Source of the DNA: Cornus controversa
Taxonomy: Eukaryota > Streptophyta > Magnoliopsida > Cornales > Cornaceae
DNA: 64,000 nucleotides
Direction: 5' to 3'
Assembly (NCBI GenBank): GCA_026545225.1
Contig: CM048846.1
Span: 40,063,501-40,127,500, forward strand
In this document: positions 36,701 to 46,816 of the stretch, in pieces
Position numbering within the stretch: position 1 is the first letter of the stretch
Layout of the letters: each line of letters opens with the position of its first letter
Program-made: the position numbers and the translations under genes
The notes under the pieces: generated by a model
Database searches by the model: none
The model's input: the letters and a program-made list of their open reading frames with translations, nothing else
What the model was told of the DNA's origin: nothing

Positions 36701-37821
36701 TGATGACTCGGTAGGGGTGTTAGAATTGTGTGGAAGGCGTCTCGGTCACATGATTGGTTAAGAATCATGTTAGGATATCGGGTTGAGTCCGGGAGAGGGA
36801 CTAGTGCGTGAACATGCTTACATTATCTATTGTGAAGCCTGCGATGTATTTAACGCATTCTTATATTTATATGCGTTTCTTGTGAACAAACATGATATAT
36901 GTTGGATGATTGCTTCTAAGCATGTTTTACGGTTCAAATGCATCTTCATTGTATTTGTGATTGCTACTTGACGAGTAGGAGGTGTGGTAGTTGATTTACA
37001 TCGGTTATGTAAACGTGTTGACGTATATGTTCTATACACATATTGGTACGGAATGTTTACTGCTTTCAAGCATGTTGAAAATGATTTCTAAAATTATGTA
37101 TAGTGGATTTTGTATGTTCATATGTGCTAGAGTAGCCCTATACATCATTGGTTTATGCATGCTAGGTGGGGCACGGTCTTAAATATTGTGATATATTTAA
37201 GTGCATGTATATTTTTGAGAATATGTGAGGATCGACCTGCTGCAGCGGTGATAGTATGGTTCTACATACCTTGTTGGGCCTTTGAGCTCACCCCCTCCCA
37301 GGTTTTGCAGGTGTTGCTGGTTTTGGAGTCAGTTGGGGAAACTGACAGCACCGGTTACAGAGGTAGTGTTTAGATTACTTAGAATCTGATGTATGTCCAG
37401 AATATTGGATAGATAGACGTGTTACATTTGGATTAAATGTATGGAGAGGCTTATATTGATTCAGTCCCTTCAATTGTATTTATTCATGTGATGTATGTAT
37501 TAAATACGGACATTCAGGGACTGAGACATGTATTTATGATTGCTATATGCATGTGTAGAAATATTGGGGGGACACGGGCCCAGAAATGTCCATTTTTATT
37601 GTTTAGATATAAATGCTGGGGGGACACGTGCCCAGAAGTGTCCATATAAATTGTAAAGCAGGTATATCATGCCAGGAGCTGATTATTTAGAATGGGTCAT
37701 GCCCGATTTTCGTAAAAATAATAGGAAATTGAATTGTATGATCAGGTGGTGGTTAGAGCGTGAGGGTGATCTCACGGGGTTCACACCTCGATTTTCGGGC
37801 CTCGGGAATCGGGGCGTGACA
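33759..37821 (+). repeat. 4063-bp LTR of the Tekay/Del-like element
   Basis: TGTAAGG...GGGGCGTGACA. Notable parts: an AAAGAAAAG purine tract (34080-34165); a GC-rich portion (34170-35400) with chance ORFs on both strands; TA-rich DNA with many ATGCATG words (35440-36420); a 44-bp minisatellite (36557-36712); and the conserved TTTGAGCTCACCCCC...GCAGGTGTTG block (37276-37316), likely close to the LTR's transcribed end. Confidence 0.82.
36557..36712 (+). repeat. 44-bp minisatellite in the LTR
   Basis: The unit beginning CCTTGGAGTATGTGATTTAC starts at 36557, 36601, 36645 and 36689, an exact period of 44 bp, with three full units and a partial fourth. Confidence 0.95.
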
Positions 37822-37928
37822 GGATGGTATCAGAGCATGGTACCTTATAGAGGGTGAAAAGGGTCCATTGGGATTAATGGACAGGTTAACCTCCGGTTTC
37901 CCGGGAGTCGGGGAATCGGGGCGTTACA

Positions 37929-38788
37929 ATATCCTAGACTTCTTTAGCAGTGTCATAACTCCCAAATTCTATTACAATTGAGGGATTAGCTATGTTGCGT
38001 AACCATGAGATGATCTTATGATTGTTGCTATCCCAATCCTCATGGACTGAAAATCTAAAATCAGCACAAAAAACTGAGTGGGAAACACCTTTTCAGTGAT
38101 CTGACGTAAAACTTGAGGATCGCACACTACATTGAGGTTGAATACATTAGCCTAGAGTTTAGGACATGAGTGGTAGATGATGTGGCAGACTGTGCTATGT
38201 GGTAGCTGATGTGTTGGCAAGTCAACAGATTGGTGTTGGCATGGCAACAATGCTGATGTGACGACAAGTCAACAGATTATTGTTGACCTGGTAGATGACG
38301 TATCTGATGTCATGGCAAATGCTGACATGTACAGTGATGTGACAGTAATGCTGACGTGGCAACAAGTCAATAGATTAGTGCTGGCGTGACAAATGATGAC
38401 TTATCATTACGCTGTCGTAGCTGATGATGTGTTAGTGACTCAGTTTATGACATGGTGGAACAGTGGTGTAGGCATGTGGAGATAGTGCGTGCAGGCATGT
38501 GTGGGCGCGTTAAAGCGTGTGGAATTTGCTAGTGGTGCGTGAGAGAGTGGAAAAAAATTTCAGAATCTATTGGTGGCGCGTGAGGGCGAGTGGAAGTTTC
38601 TTTCGCGGTGGCTCTGGCGGTATTGAGATGGCCTTTTTGAGTTCTTTCAGAGGTGTTAAGAACTCAAACAAACACGCGTAAGACCAGATTATGAGATCAG
38701 GCAATGAAGTTGAAGGCCAAAGCAATGGTGGAATGGAAAGAACAAAAAAGAAAATGAATGAGAATTTAGAATAGTAGCTCTGATACCA
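37929..38788 (-). pseudogene. gag: Gag N-terminal region and leader of copia A
   Basis: The minus strand carries HKIISWLRNIANPSIVIEF and SYDTAKEV followed by a TAG where the family has tryptophan (TAKEVWD). It then passes into the Tekay-like insertion site and on as DMLIF, YSRSNGSRQHQLML at about 33670-33750. 38160-38420 holds a degenerate repeat built on 'ggcaacaagtcaacagatta' and 'gctgacgtgg'. 38777-38788 is the primer site TGGTATCAGAGC next to the right LTR. Confidence 0.75.
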
Positions 38789-39064
38789 TGTTAAATGTAA
38801 TGATATATTGAATTGATACAAAATGAATAGTATATAAAGCCCTATATATAGGCTAGCTGCTAGGGTTAAACAAAAGGAGTAGTAGGTGAGGCTATATAAG
38901 GTAAGAGGTAGGTGAAATGTACCTAACCCTAATGTTTATCTAGGTTAATACACATATGTAGAATATGAGTATATACAGTACAATGGTAGGTGGGAGTAGG
39001 TAGAAGTACACTAGTAGTACAAAGTACATTCTGTATAGTTGTAAGTACAACTTATAATCTAACA
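38789..39064 (-). repeat. 5' LTR of copia element A
   Basis: 276 bp, TGTTAAATG...AATCTAACA, co-linear with 17873-18147 and followed by the TCCCT duplication. Visible divergence from the other LTR (on the order of 8-10% by eye) marks copia A as an older insertion. Confidence 0.9.
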
Positions 39065-40269
39065 TCCCTTATCAAAGAGGTGGTAACCAAAATTTTCCCT
39101 TTTCCCTTACTGATTATTCACCTTAATCCTCTATCTATTGAACTGTTTGAGATTAAAAGTTTATGAGATTCAAGAATGTGAAAACTATGGCGGAGAAAGA
39201 CAATGTGGTAATATCTAATTTAGGGCTGATATTTTATAATATTTCACAAAATTTAGTCCACATGCTCAAAGTGGACTGATGATAAAGGGCATTTTGTCAA
39301 GCTAATTATGAAGGGATATGATTTTTTGTATTTGGAATAAATTTTTGGAAGAAAACAAAATGAAATGAATGGATTTGGAGAAAAAGCCTAAAGCACGAGA
39401 AGCAAATTTTGTTATCCTTCCAAAATTAGGAGAAAATGGAAGGAAATGATAGCATTTTTTAATGAAACTTTGTTAATACCAATTTTGCCCTTATTTTCAT
39501 AAATGAAAATTTTTATTTTTTAAATATAAAAAGGTATAGTGGTAAATATTTTTAAATAGTTTTTCCCCTTTTTTTCCAAATATGTTAACTATCATTTTTT
39601 TATCTATTAATCAACTAAAAACGATAAAAAATAACACTATCCTTTCTTTTCTTTTCTCTCATAACTAATGATATCTTTTCTTTTTCATTTTCAGTTAACC
39701 TTATGTTTCACTTTGTTTAAATATGATTTAATTTTTTCTTATCACTGCCAAGGACTTAGTCTAGTAAGACTTTTTCACTTTTCAAAGTAAAAATTCAAAA
39801 GTTAAGTTTTCATAGTACTTAAGTCGATGTGTGAGTTTCAAATAAAATTTTTTTTCCTTACCAAAACTGTGGCAACCAAAATTTTCCCATTCCCCTTATG
39901 GATTACTCACCTTAATCTTATTTATTGAAATGCAAGCTAGAGGTTAAAATTCTATGAGTCATGAATGTCAAAACTTTGGCTAATAAAGTAAGGTGGTAAC
40001 ATACACATGTATGTATATAAAGGATAAAAAAATTATGTTATACACAAACTTCTCTTTACATTTTTAAAATTTTTTTATATGATATTTCATAAAGGGATAA
40101 AAAATTATGTTAAAAGGAACTTCTCTAATTGACCAATTCTTTCAGACATATAGTACATATATATATACACACCTATATAAATGCATGTAGGGTTGGAATT
40201 CACTGGAAAAAGTTGAAAAGACATTGGTACAATCCTTGGTGGGTGGCATCCACTAGAGTTAGAGAGGTG
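39065..40269 (+). repeat. Duplicated NLR upstream blocks (copies 4 and 5)
   Basis: 39075-39290 continues the sequence interrupted by copia A at 17872 and matches 5640-5905 ('gtggtaaccaaaattttccctttt', 'ggcggagaaag', 'gatattttataatatttcacaaaatttagtc'). 39700-39990 repeats the same block again ('aaggacttagtctagtaagac', 'gtgtgagtttcaaataaa', 'ggcaaccaaaattttccc'). 40195-40269 holds the 'gttgaaaagacattggtac...ggcatccactagagttagagag' block seen at 12960-13020. The stretch 39310-39690 between them is MITE-like AT-rich DNA without clear ends. Confidence 0.6.
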
Positions 40270-41294
40270 AGCCAGGATCCTCTGCCCTACCGGGTCAATG
40301 CCATACCCGTGCCCTACTATTTCACCAACTTTAATCTGCATTTCACTACCCATAAAACATATATTCACCACCCTTAACTCCACATTTCACCACCCTTAAA
40401 TCTTGAAAAACTTGAAATATTTTTTTGTTAATTTTTTTATCAACACTGTTAATCCATGTTTCACCACCCTTAAAACATACATTAACCACTCTTAAATCCA
40501 CATTTCACCACACTTAAATCTTGAAAAACTTAGAATATTTCTTGTTAGTTTTTTTGTCACCACCCATAAAACATACATTCACCACCCTTAAATTCACATT
40601 TTACCACCCTTTACTCATAAAAAATAATATTAAGTTAAGATTAAATTATTCAATAAATTTAATATGAATTTTTACAAATTTAATAATTTTACTAAAACTT
40701 TTCAAGTTAAATTTTTTTTTCAACAAACTTAACCTTGAATTCAACATCCTTAAATATTGAAACATTTGAAAATTTAATATTTTTGTCAACACTTTTAATC
40801 TATGTTTCACCACAATGAGTAAAAAAATATTAATAAAAAAAAAGCCAGAAGAATTTTGGATCAAAATTTAAAGGTGTTGAAATGTGGATTTAAGGATGGT
40901 GATTGTAGGTTTAAGGGTGGTGAAACATGGATTAACAGTGTTGACAAAAAATTAAGTTGAATATTTTATGTTTTTCAAGATTTAAGGCTTGGTGAAATGT
41001 GGATTCAATGGTGATGATGGTAGGTTTAAGGGTGGTGAAACATGGATTAATAGTGTTGACAAAAAAATTAAAAAAAAAAAAATTTTAAATTTTCAAGATT
41101 TAAGGGTGGTGAAACATGGATTAACAGTGTTGACAAAAAACTAACAAGAAATATTTCAAGATTTAAGGGTGGTGAAATGTGGATTTAAGGGTGGTGAAGA
41201 TATATTTTATGAGTGGTGAAATACATATTAAAGTTGGTGAAATAGTAGGGCACGGATAGGACATTGACCCGATAAGGCAGATGAACCTGGCTCG
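40270..41294. mobile_element. Mutator-type foldback element (1025 bp)
   Basis: The 9-bp direct repeat AGAGAGGTG at 40261-40269 and 41295-41303, the duplication size of Mutator-like elements, flanks long terminal inverted repeats. The left arm starts AGCCAGGATCCTCTGCC and passes through GCCCTACTATTTCACCAACT; the right arm is its complement with few mismatches. The arms continue inward as degenerate 'accacccttaaa' (left) and 'tttaagggtggtgaaa' (right) repeats, so most of the element can fold back. There is no coding sequence. Confidence 0.82.
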
Positions 41295-41496
41295 AGAGAG
41301 GTGGGGGAAGAGGCAATAGAAAAACAATGACAGTGTGAAAGCTTCTACTTTAGTCAGAAAAAGCTGAAAAAGATGAGATGGTAATAATTGAAAGGACTTT
41401 AAACCTCCACTAAAAAAAAATAGTAGATGCACAACCATATTTCATTACTTCCATTTCCATAGTATATGCATTTGCTCATGCCTTCAGTTTTCTATT

Positions 41497-41539
<43 letters not shown>

Positions 41540-43090
41540 TTTCTTTATTAGTATGAACAGTTGTAACTCTCTTTACTTGCCATTTGCATTATAAATATTG
41601 ATTGTAGCATCTCCTTTATTTAATTTGGGAAATAAAATATAAAATAAAAAGAAGAAAATATATTTAGAAAGGTAGCTGATGAGTTGAAAATCTTTAGAAA
41701 AATAATCACTAGGTGACATAACACTAAAACAAACATTTTTTTTTTCAAAGCAAAAAAGGATTAATTTCATTTTAGGAACTCAATAAGAAATACATATCAC
41801 AGCTGCAATTTTCTTTAAAACCCTAAGTAGGAACAACAGTATCAAAAACAACATTTTACCTGAGTTGCATAGCATATTGACTAATTAGAGCATGGACCAC
41901 TATGGAACGCAAGCTAAATATTGATATCTTTATGGGGCTGAAACAAAACTTGAATATTTTCAGTTATCACTTCAATTAATGGAGCAATAGGAATTGGAGA
42001 AGACGGTATTTACTTAATTAGATTTTCTGTAAATTGACCTAAGTTGGTCAAGTGATCTCTTTTGCTGAATCATGGAAGCAAACAAATACAAAAATTGTTA
42101 CTTAAAATAATTCTAGCTTTCTTCCAAAAGAAGTTTTTCTGGCTTCCTTTGAATGGACTTTTTAGGACTTCGACTTTTACTAGAAGTCCATTTTCCTTAT
42201 TTCACCAAACACGAACATTTTTTTGGAAGAACTTTTTGGATTTGGAAGCCCGTTTCAATCTCTTAGAAAACTTCCCCAAATGACCCCTTTATATTTTGAT
42301 TTCTTATGTCAGTTTTCTAATAAGGAAGACAATATTTACACTCTACTTTTTTAGGATTGCTCTCTACTTGCCTTTATTTAAAAAATAAAATAATCAGATA
42401 GTCGCTAAACTCATTAATGCATCATCCATTATTTTATAATACCATAACTACCCTTTATACTATATAACACTTTTTTTTTTTTTATAAATAAAAATTCATT
42501 AGATATGCTCAATAGGGGAGCGTTCCGAGAAGCTACAAAAGGACCGATATATATACTATATAACTCTTTTTACTTCGTTTAATATTTTTTTTGGGTTCCG
42601 ACCAAAAGGTAACAGAGATAACATTTTTTTTGTCCTGTCAAAAGAGATAATGGGTACTCTACTATTATTATTTTTTTGGCTCTATCAAAATTAAGAAATA
42701 ATTTATTCAGACACATTAAAACCTCTACTAAAAAAAGTAGATGCAATAATGAGGGTGTAAATCGTCACAGACAGATTTCATTACTTCCATATTGTATGCA
42801 TCTGCTCATGTGTTCAGTTTTATGTGTTTTGGAATTCAAACACCTTACTACTATGTCCAAACAAATCTTTAAGCTTGTTCGAGGTACGTCCCCAACTATA
42901 ACTATGACTTCCATAGTATATATATGCATCTGCTGTGTTCAATTTTTTTGTTTTTGTTAATTAAATAATCAGGCTAGTTAGTTAACATAAATTGACATTT
43001 TTTTTTTAATAATGGGAATGATTGGTGTGTGTTAGCACTCACTAGAACTAACAATAATACCATAAAATAAATTTTGATACAAATTAATAT
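41295..43090 (+). repeat. Further decayed NLR leader copies directly upstream of the gene
   Basis: 41385-41480 ('aattgaaaggactttaaacctccacta', 'agtagatgcacaaccatatttcattacttccatttccatagtatatgcat'), 41655-41695 ('tttagaaaggtagctgatgagttgaaaat', a relic of the sequence before the NLR start codon) and 42700-42890 ('aaaacctctactaaaaaaagtagatgca', 'caaatctttaagcttgttcgaggtac') are units of the same leader. 42025-42105 repeats 17049-17125. A (TA)n run lies at 41500-41536. No coding sequence seen. Confidence 0.6.
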
Positions 43091-43304
43091 TTTGAGCTAT
43101 TCCATATAACTTCATTCAGTTTTGTCTTTCTTACCCATCTCTTGTTTAAAATTAGACTTGGTGTGTTGGTGGAATCGAGATACCTTAATTACTGGCTCTG
43201 TCTGAACGAATCTGTAAGCTAGATTGTAAGAGGTAAATTGCCAATTATTTCATTAGCTGCTATTTGCTTTGTATTCAGGTAAAAAGGTAACTAGTGAGCT
43301 GAAA
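43091..43304 (+). promoter_or_regulatory. 5' leader of the NLR gene, with likely leader intron
   Basis: The best-preserved leader copy. 'cttggtgtgttggtggaatcgaga...aagctagattgtaagag' (43157-43231) is followed by GTAAATTGCC, a plausible donor, and TTTGTATTCAG at 43268-43278 is a plausible acceptor. The short exon then reaches the ATG at 43305 (context GAAAATGGAA). The splice calls are inferred; an RNA-seq read across 43231/43279 would confirm them. Confidence 0.5.
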
Positions 43305-45995
43305 ATGGAAGCCATTAATATTGTCGTGGGAGAGATGGTAAAGGTACTTAGAGAGCACTTGTTCACATCCATGGGGCATCGAATTGGTTATGTGGTTCAC
43401 TACAAGAAAAATATTGAGGAACTCGATGCTAAACTCCAAAATCTTAAAGATGCGAAGGAGAGAATCGAAGGAAAAGTTGATATAGCCAGGAACAATGGAG
43501 AAGTCATTGAGAATGATGTTTTGAATTGGCTAAAGGATGTGAGTAAAAAGGAGGAAGATCTGAATAGATTATTGGTAGAGAGAGGAAACATCAATTCATG
43601 TTTTGATGTTTGTTCAAGGTATCGACTTGGTAAGGAAGGTAAAAAGTTGTTGTCTGATGTTTTTGAGCTTATAGATCGTTGCAGCAATTTTGATACTGTT
43701 GGTCACCATGCTCCTCTGGATAAAATTTGGTACACACCTACCAATAATTTTGAGGCCTTTGAATCCAGAGAATTGGTTCGTAAACAAATCATAGAAGTGT
43801 TGAAAGATGATATGATTTACACCATTGGAATACATGGAATGCCAGGTACGGGAAAGACAAGAATGGCAGAAGAAATCACCAAACAAACTCAAGAAGAGAA
43901 GCTTTTTGATGAGGTCGCTAAGGCAGTCTTCTCCCAAAATCCAGATTTGAAAAAAATTCAAGAAGAACTTGCAGAGTGTTTAAATCTGTCATTCAGAACA
44001 AAGACTAAAATTGGGAGAAAGGGGGAGTTATGCAATAGATTGAAAAATGAAAAAAAAATCCTTGTAATAATCGATGACATTTGGAATGATGAAATTAAGT
44101 TGGAGGAAATAGGAATCCCATCCACTGGTAATCATATCAAGGGCTGCAAAGTTTTGTTCACCTCTCGGGAAGAAGGTGTGTTCAATGGAATGGGGGTTAA
44201 AGAAAAAATTGAAATTAGGCATCTGGAGGAAGATGAAGCATGGAACTTGTTTAGAAAAACAGTTAGAGATTTTATTGAATCTTCTCAAGAAATTCATTCT
44301 ATCGCGAAACAAGTGTGTAAAGAATGTGATGGTTTACCCTTGGCAATACTTGTAGTTGGAGCAGCACTAAGCGGTCAGAAAGAAAAGTATGCATGGAAAG
44401 ATGCACTTTCTCAATTGGCAAATTCTAAGGGAGGGAATATTAAGGGAGTGACCGAAAAATTGTATTCATGCATTGAGTGGAGCTACAAGTACCAAAAGCA
44501 GCAAGATGTTAGGTCATGCTTTATACATTGTTCTCTGTTTTCAGAAGATGCTGAAATTCCAATTGATGACTTGGTGATGTATGGGGTGACAATGAGGTTT
44601 CTCAAGGATAACTTGTGTACAATGGAAACAGCAAGAAATAGAACACTTGTGTTGACTGATATGCTAAAGGAATCTCATTTGTTGTTAGAAGGTAAAAGCA
44701 AGGATTTTGTTAAAATGCATGATGTCATTCGAGATGTTGCCATCTCAATTGCATCAAAAGATGGATTTCTAGCAAAATCGGGTGGCCAAAAGTGGCCTGA
44801 GAAAGATGATGAGTATGAATCCTGCAAGGTAATCTCAGTGAGGTCCAAAGATATTTGGGAGCTTCCTTATGAGTTAGAATGTCCAGAATTGTGCACCTTG
44901 GTATTGGAATGCAACTACAATCGTAAACCACAAGTTCCAGATAGCTTTTTTAAAGGGATAAAAAAGCTTGCAATTTTAGATTTGCGTCACCTTCGGCTGC
45001 CATCATCACTACTACATTTGGTTAACCTTCGAATGTTGCGTCTGTATAACTGTGAACTGAAGAACCTATATTTGCTCAAAGTACTAAGAAATCTTGAGAT
45101 ACTAAGCATTGTTGATTCTAATCTCGAGGAGGTGGCTATGGAAGTAGGACAGTTGACAAGCTTACGGTGGTTGGATTTGGGCAACTATGGAATTCTTATG
45201 ATCATTTCATCAGGTGTCATAAAAAGTCTATGCAACATAGAGGAATTGTACATTCCATATAACTTCAGGGGATGGGGGGATGAAGGGAATGCAGGGCTTG
45301 ATGAGCTTAATTCATTGACTCGCTTAACCACTTTACAAATTCACATAGGAGATTATGATAACATGTTACTTCCCAACATGTTACTTCCCAATGAGCTCTG
45401 CTTTAAGTCGTTGAATAGATTTAAAATATCGATTGGGAGGACTGGTGGTTTTAAGTATGATGAAGAAAACTTAGGAGCAAAGATGTTGAAACTTGATGAT
45501 ATTACTTTGAGGAAGGAGTTCAATATTTTGATGGAGAAAGCCGATGTACTCATTTTAAAAGGAACGGAAGGTTTAAAGAATGTGCTTCACTCTGGAGATG
45601 GAAAGGGGTTTCAGGACTTGAATTATCTTAAAATTAAGGGCTGCAATGACATGGAACATCTACTTGGCAGACCAAAAGGGAATTTACAAACTCAGGGTTC
45701 TTTTAGCAAATTAAATGTGTTAATAGTTAAAAATTGTATGCTGAAATTTCTCTTCTTCCCATCCATAGCAAGAGCTCTTCTGCAACTCCAAGAATTAGAT
45801 ATATCCAACTGCAGAATCATGGAAGAAATAATTCTAGATGATGAGGAAGTAATGGGTAAAGTTATCTTTCATCAATTAAGGAAAATAAGTTTGGTATGTT
45901 TACCAATCCTCAGAAGCATCTGCGTGGATAGGAAGAAAGCGTCAACTACAGAGTGCAGTACTTCCACCAATGCACAAGCTATCTTTGATGAAAAG
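43305..45995 (+). CDS. CC-NBS-LRR disease-resistance protein, exon 1 (897 codons)
   Basis: Intracellular NLR immune receptor of the coiled-coil class, RPS2/RPS5-like, which binds nucleotide and signals on effector recognition. Residues counted from the ATG at 43305 show: an N-terminal coiled-coil region (about 25-100, including DVLNWLKDVSKKEEDLN); P-loop GMPGTGKT (178-185); kinase-2 LVIIDDIW (253-260); RNBS-B CKVLFTSR (281-288); GLPLA (343-347); an RNBS-D-like SCFIHCSLF (around 405); and MHD (471-473, in VKMHDVIRDVAISIA). From about 520 there are leucine-rich repeats such as LAILDLRHLRLPSSLLHLVN. The frame is fully open. The P-loop has P and T where GMGGVGKT is usual, but K and T are kept. 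A 15-bp tandem duplication at 45360-45389 repeats NMLLP. The exon ends at a phase-0 donor AAAAG|GTATG. I chose this ATG because the frame upstream has only a TTG. Confidence 0.93.
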
Positions 45996-46480
45996 GTATG
46001 TTCTGCCAATAAAAACATTGCTATATATTTAATTGTTGAAAACACCTTTTTCAAGAAAAATGTTCGCCATTTAGCACATGGAAGTATATTTGTTATAAAA
46101 AAAAATTAATTGGCTTATTTTAGAAACTAGTATATGCCTATACAAGTATTTCAGCTTAATTCTTTCAATAAGTGGTAACAGGACTCACCTCAATAACACT
46201 TTGAATCAGGGCTCATTAGAGTCACTTCACATTCTCTACGATTCCAGTTTCGGCAAACCAACTAGTATATGCATAAAAAAGTTTTCGAAATGGAGAAACC
46301 GTAAGCGAGCCATTTGTGGTTCATAGATTGATGAGTCAAAATATTCTCTCTCTTATAAACTAAATTTAACCATAATGATACCACTAAAAATCTTCCATTA
46401 CATTTTAAAGTGATATGAGTCAAAAATAGTGAAGGAGAAAGTAGTAACAATAATATATATATATATAATGAATTTTGCAG
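45996..46480 (+). other. NLR intron 1 (485 bp)
   Basis: Bounded by GTATGT at 45996 and TTTTGCAG at 46473-46480, AT-rich with a (TA)n run before the acceptor. Reading through it would add an unrelated tail of about 37 residues and then a stop at 46107-46109, so splicing is the better model. Confidence 0.8.
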
Positions 46481-46558
46481 GTTTCATTCCCTGCGTTGGA
46501 GGAACTGAATCTAAAAGAATTGGATAGCGTTACAACGATATGGGACAACCAAGTATTG
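46481..46558 (+). CDS. NLR exon 2 (26 codons, LRR segment)
   Basis: 78 nt, phase 0 at both ends, encoding VSFPALEELNLKELDSVTTI then WDNQVL. This is the short LRR exon ('FP.LE.L.L..L..+..IW..Q') that follows the long first exon in many RPS2/At4g27190-type genes. Acceptor GCAG at 46477-46480, donor GTAAGC at 46559. The next exon was not found before the window end, so the gene is incomplete here. Confidence 0.8.
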
Positions 46559-46783
46559 GTAAGCTTATACCATATTTTATGTGTGTGTGTGTGTGTGATC
46601 TAAACTCGTAATTGACATATATAAATATATATGCATGTTATAAATTAACTGATCGAAATGAGGTGAAACTATTAGTTAGTTACCCAGATTTAGTGGTTGA
46701 CGTACAGTTCTAAATTAACTAATCCCAATATGCAAATAAATATTTTAACACTCCATCTGTGCCATTACTTCCAATTAGATTTC

Positions 46784-46815
<32 letters not shown>

Positions 46816-46816
<1 letters not shown>

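Larger units (their letters stand above)
33759..37928 (+). mobile_element. Tekay/Del-like element reduced to LTR, primer site and tail
   Basis: The insert starts TGTAAGGACC, ends GGGGCGTTACA, and is flanked by ATATC at 33754-33758 and 37929-37933. Inside, a 4063-bp LTR ends with CGTGACA at 37821 and is followed by the primer site TGGTATCAGAGCATGGTA at 37825-37842 (initiator tRNA-Met). Only about 100 bp remain before a second LTR end (CGGGGAATCGGGGCGTTACA). Nearly all the internal region and almost the whole 3' LTR are missing, so this is a large internal deletion rather than a simple solo LTR. The gag frame of copia A is continuous around the insert. Confidence 0.85.
17873..39064 (-). mobile_element. 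Copia element A, 21.2 kb including nested insertions
   Basis: The LTRs (17873-18147 and 38789-39064, about 275 bp) have TGTTA...TAACA ends; the left one has TA instead of TG. They are flanked by TCCCT at 17868-17872 and 39065-39069. On the minus strand a primer site TGGTATCAGAGC (initiator tRNA-Met type) abuts the right LTR at 38788-38777, and a GAGGGGGGC polypurine tract abuts the left LTR. Coding order on the minus strand is gag, protease, integrase, RT, RNase H, the copia order. Removing the Sirevirus-like element (19453-30559), the Tekay-like remnant (33759-37928) and a 675-bp tandem duplication leaves about 5.2 kb, a normal copia length. The coding region is full of stops. Confidence 0.9.

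Noticed and set aside
43269-43304. Longer NLR N-terminus starting before the ATG at 43305
   Set aside because: The upstream extension begins with TTG and runs through a likely intron acceptor (TTTGTATTCAG); plants start at ATG, and MEAINIVVGEM is a typical CNL start.
45996-46109. Read-through of the NLR exon into a short extra tail
   Set aside because: A good donor at 45996 and a phase-matched LRR exon at 46481-46558 explain the gene better.
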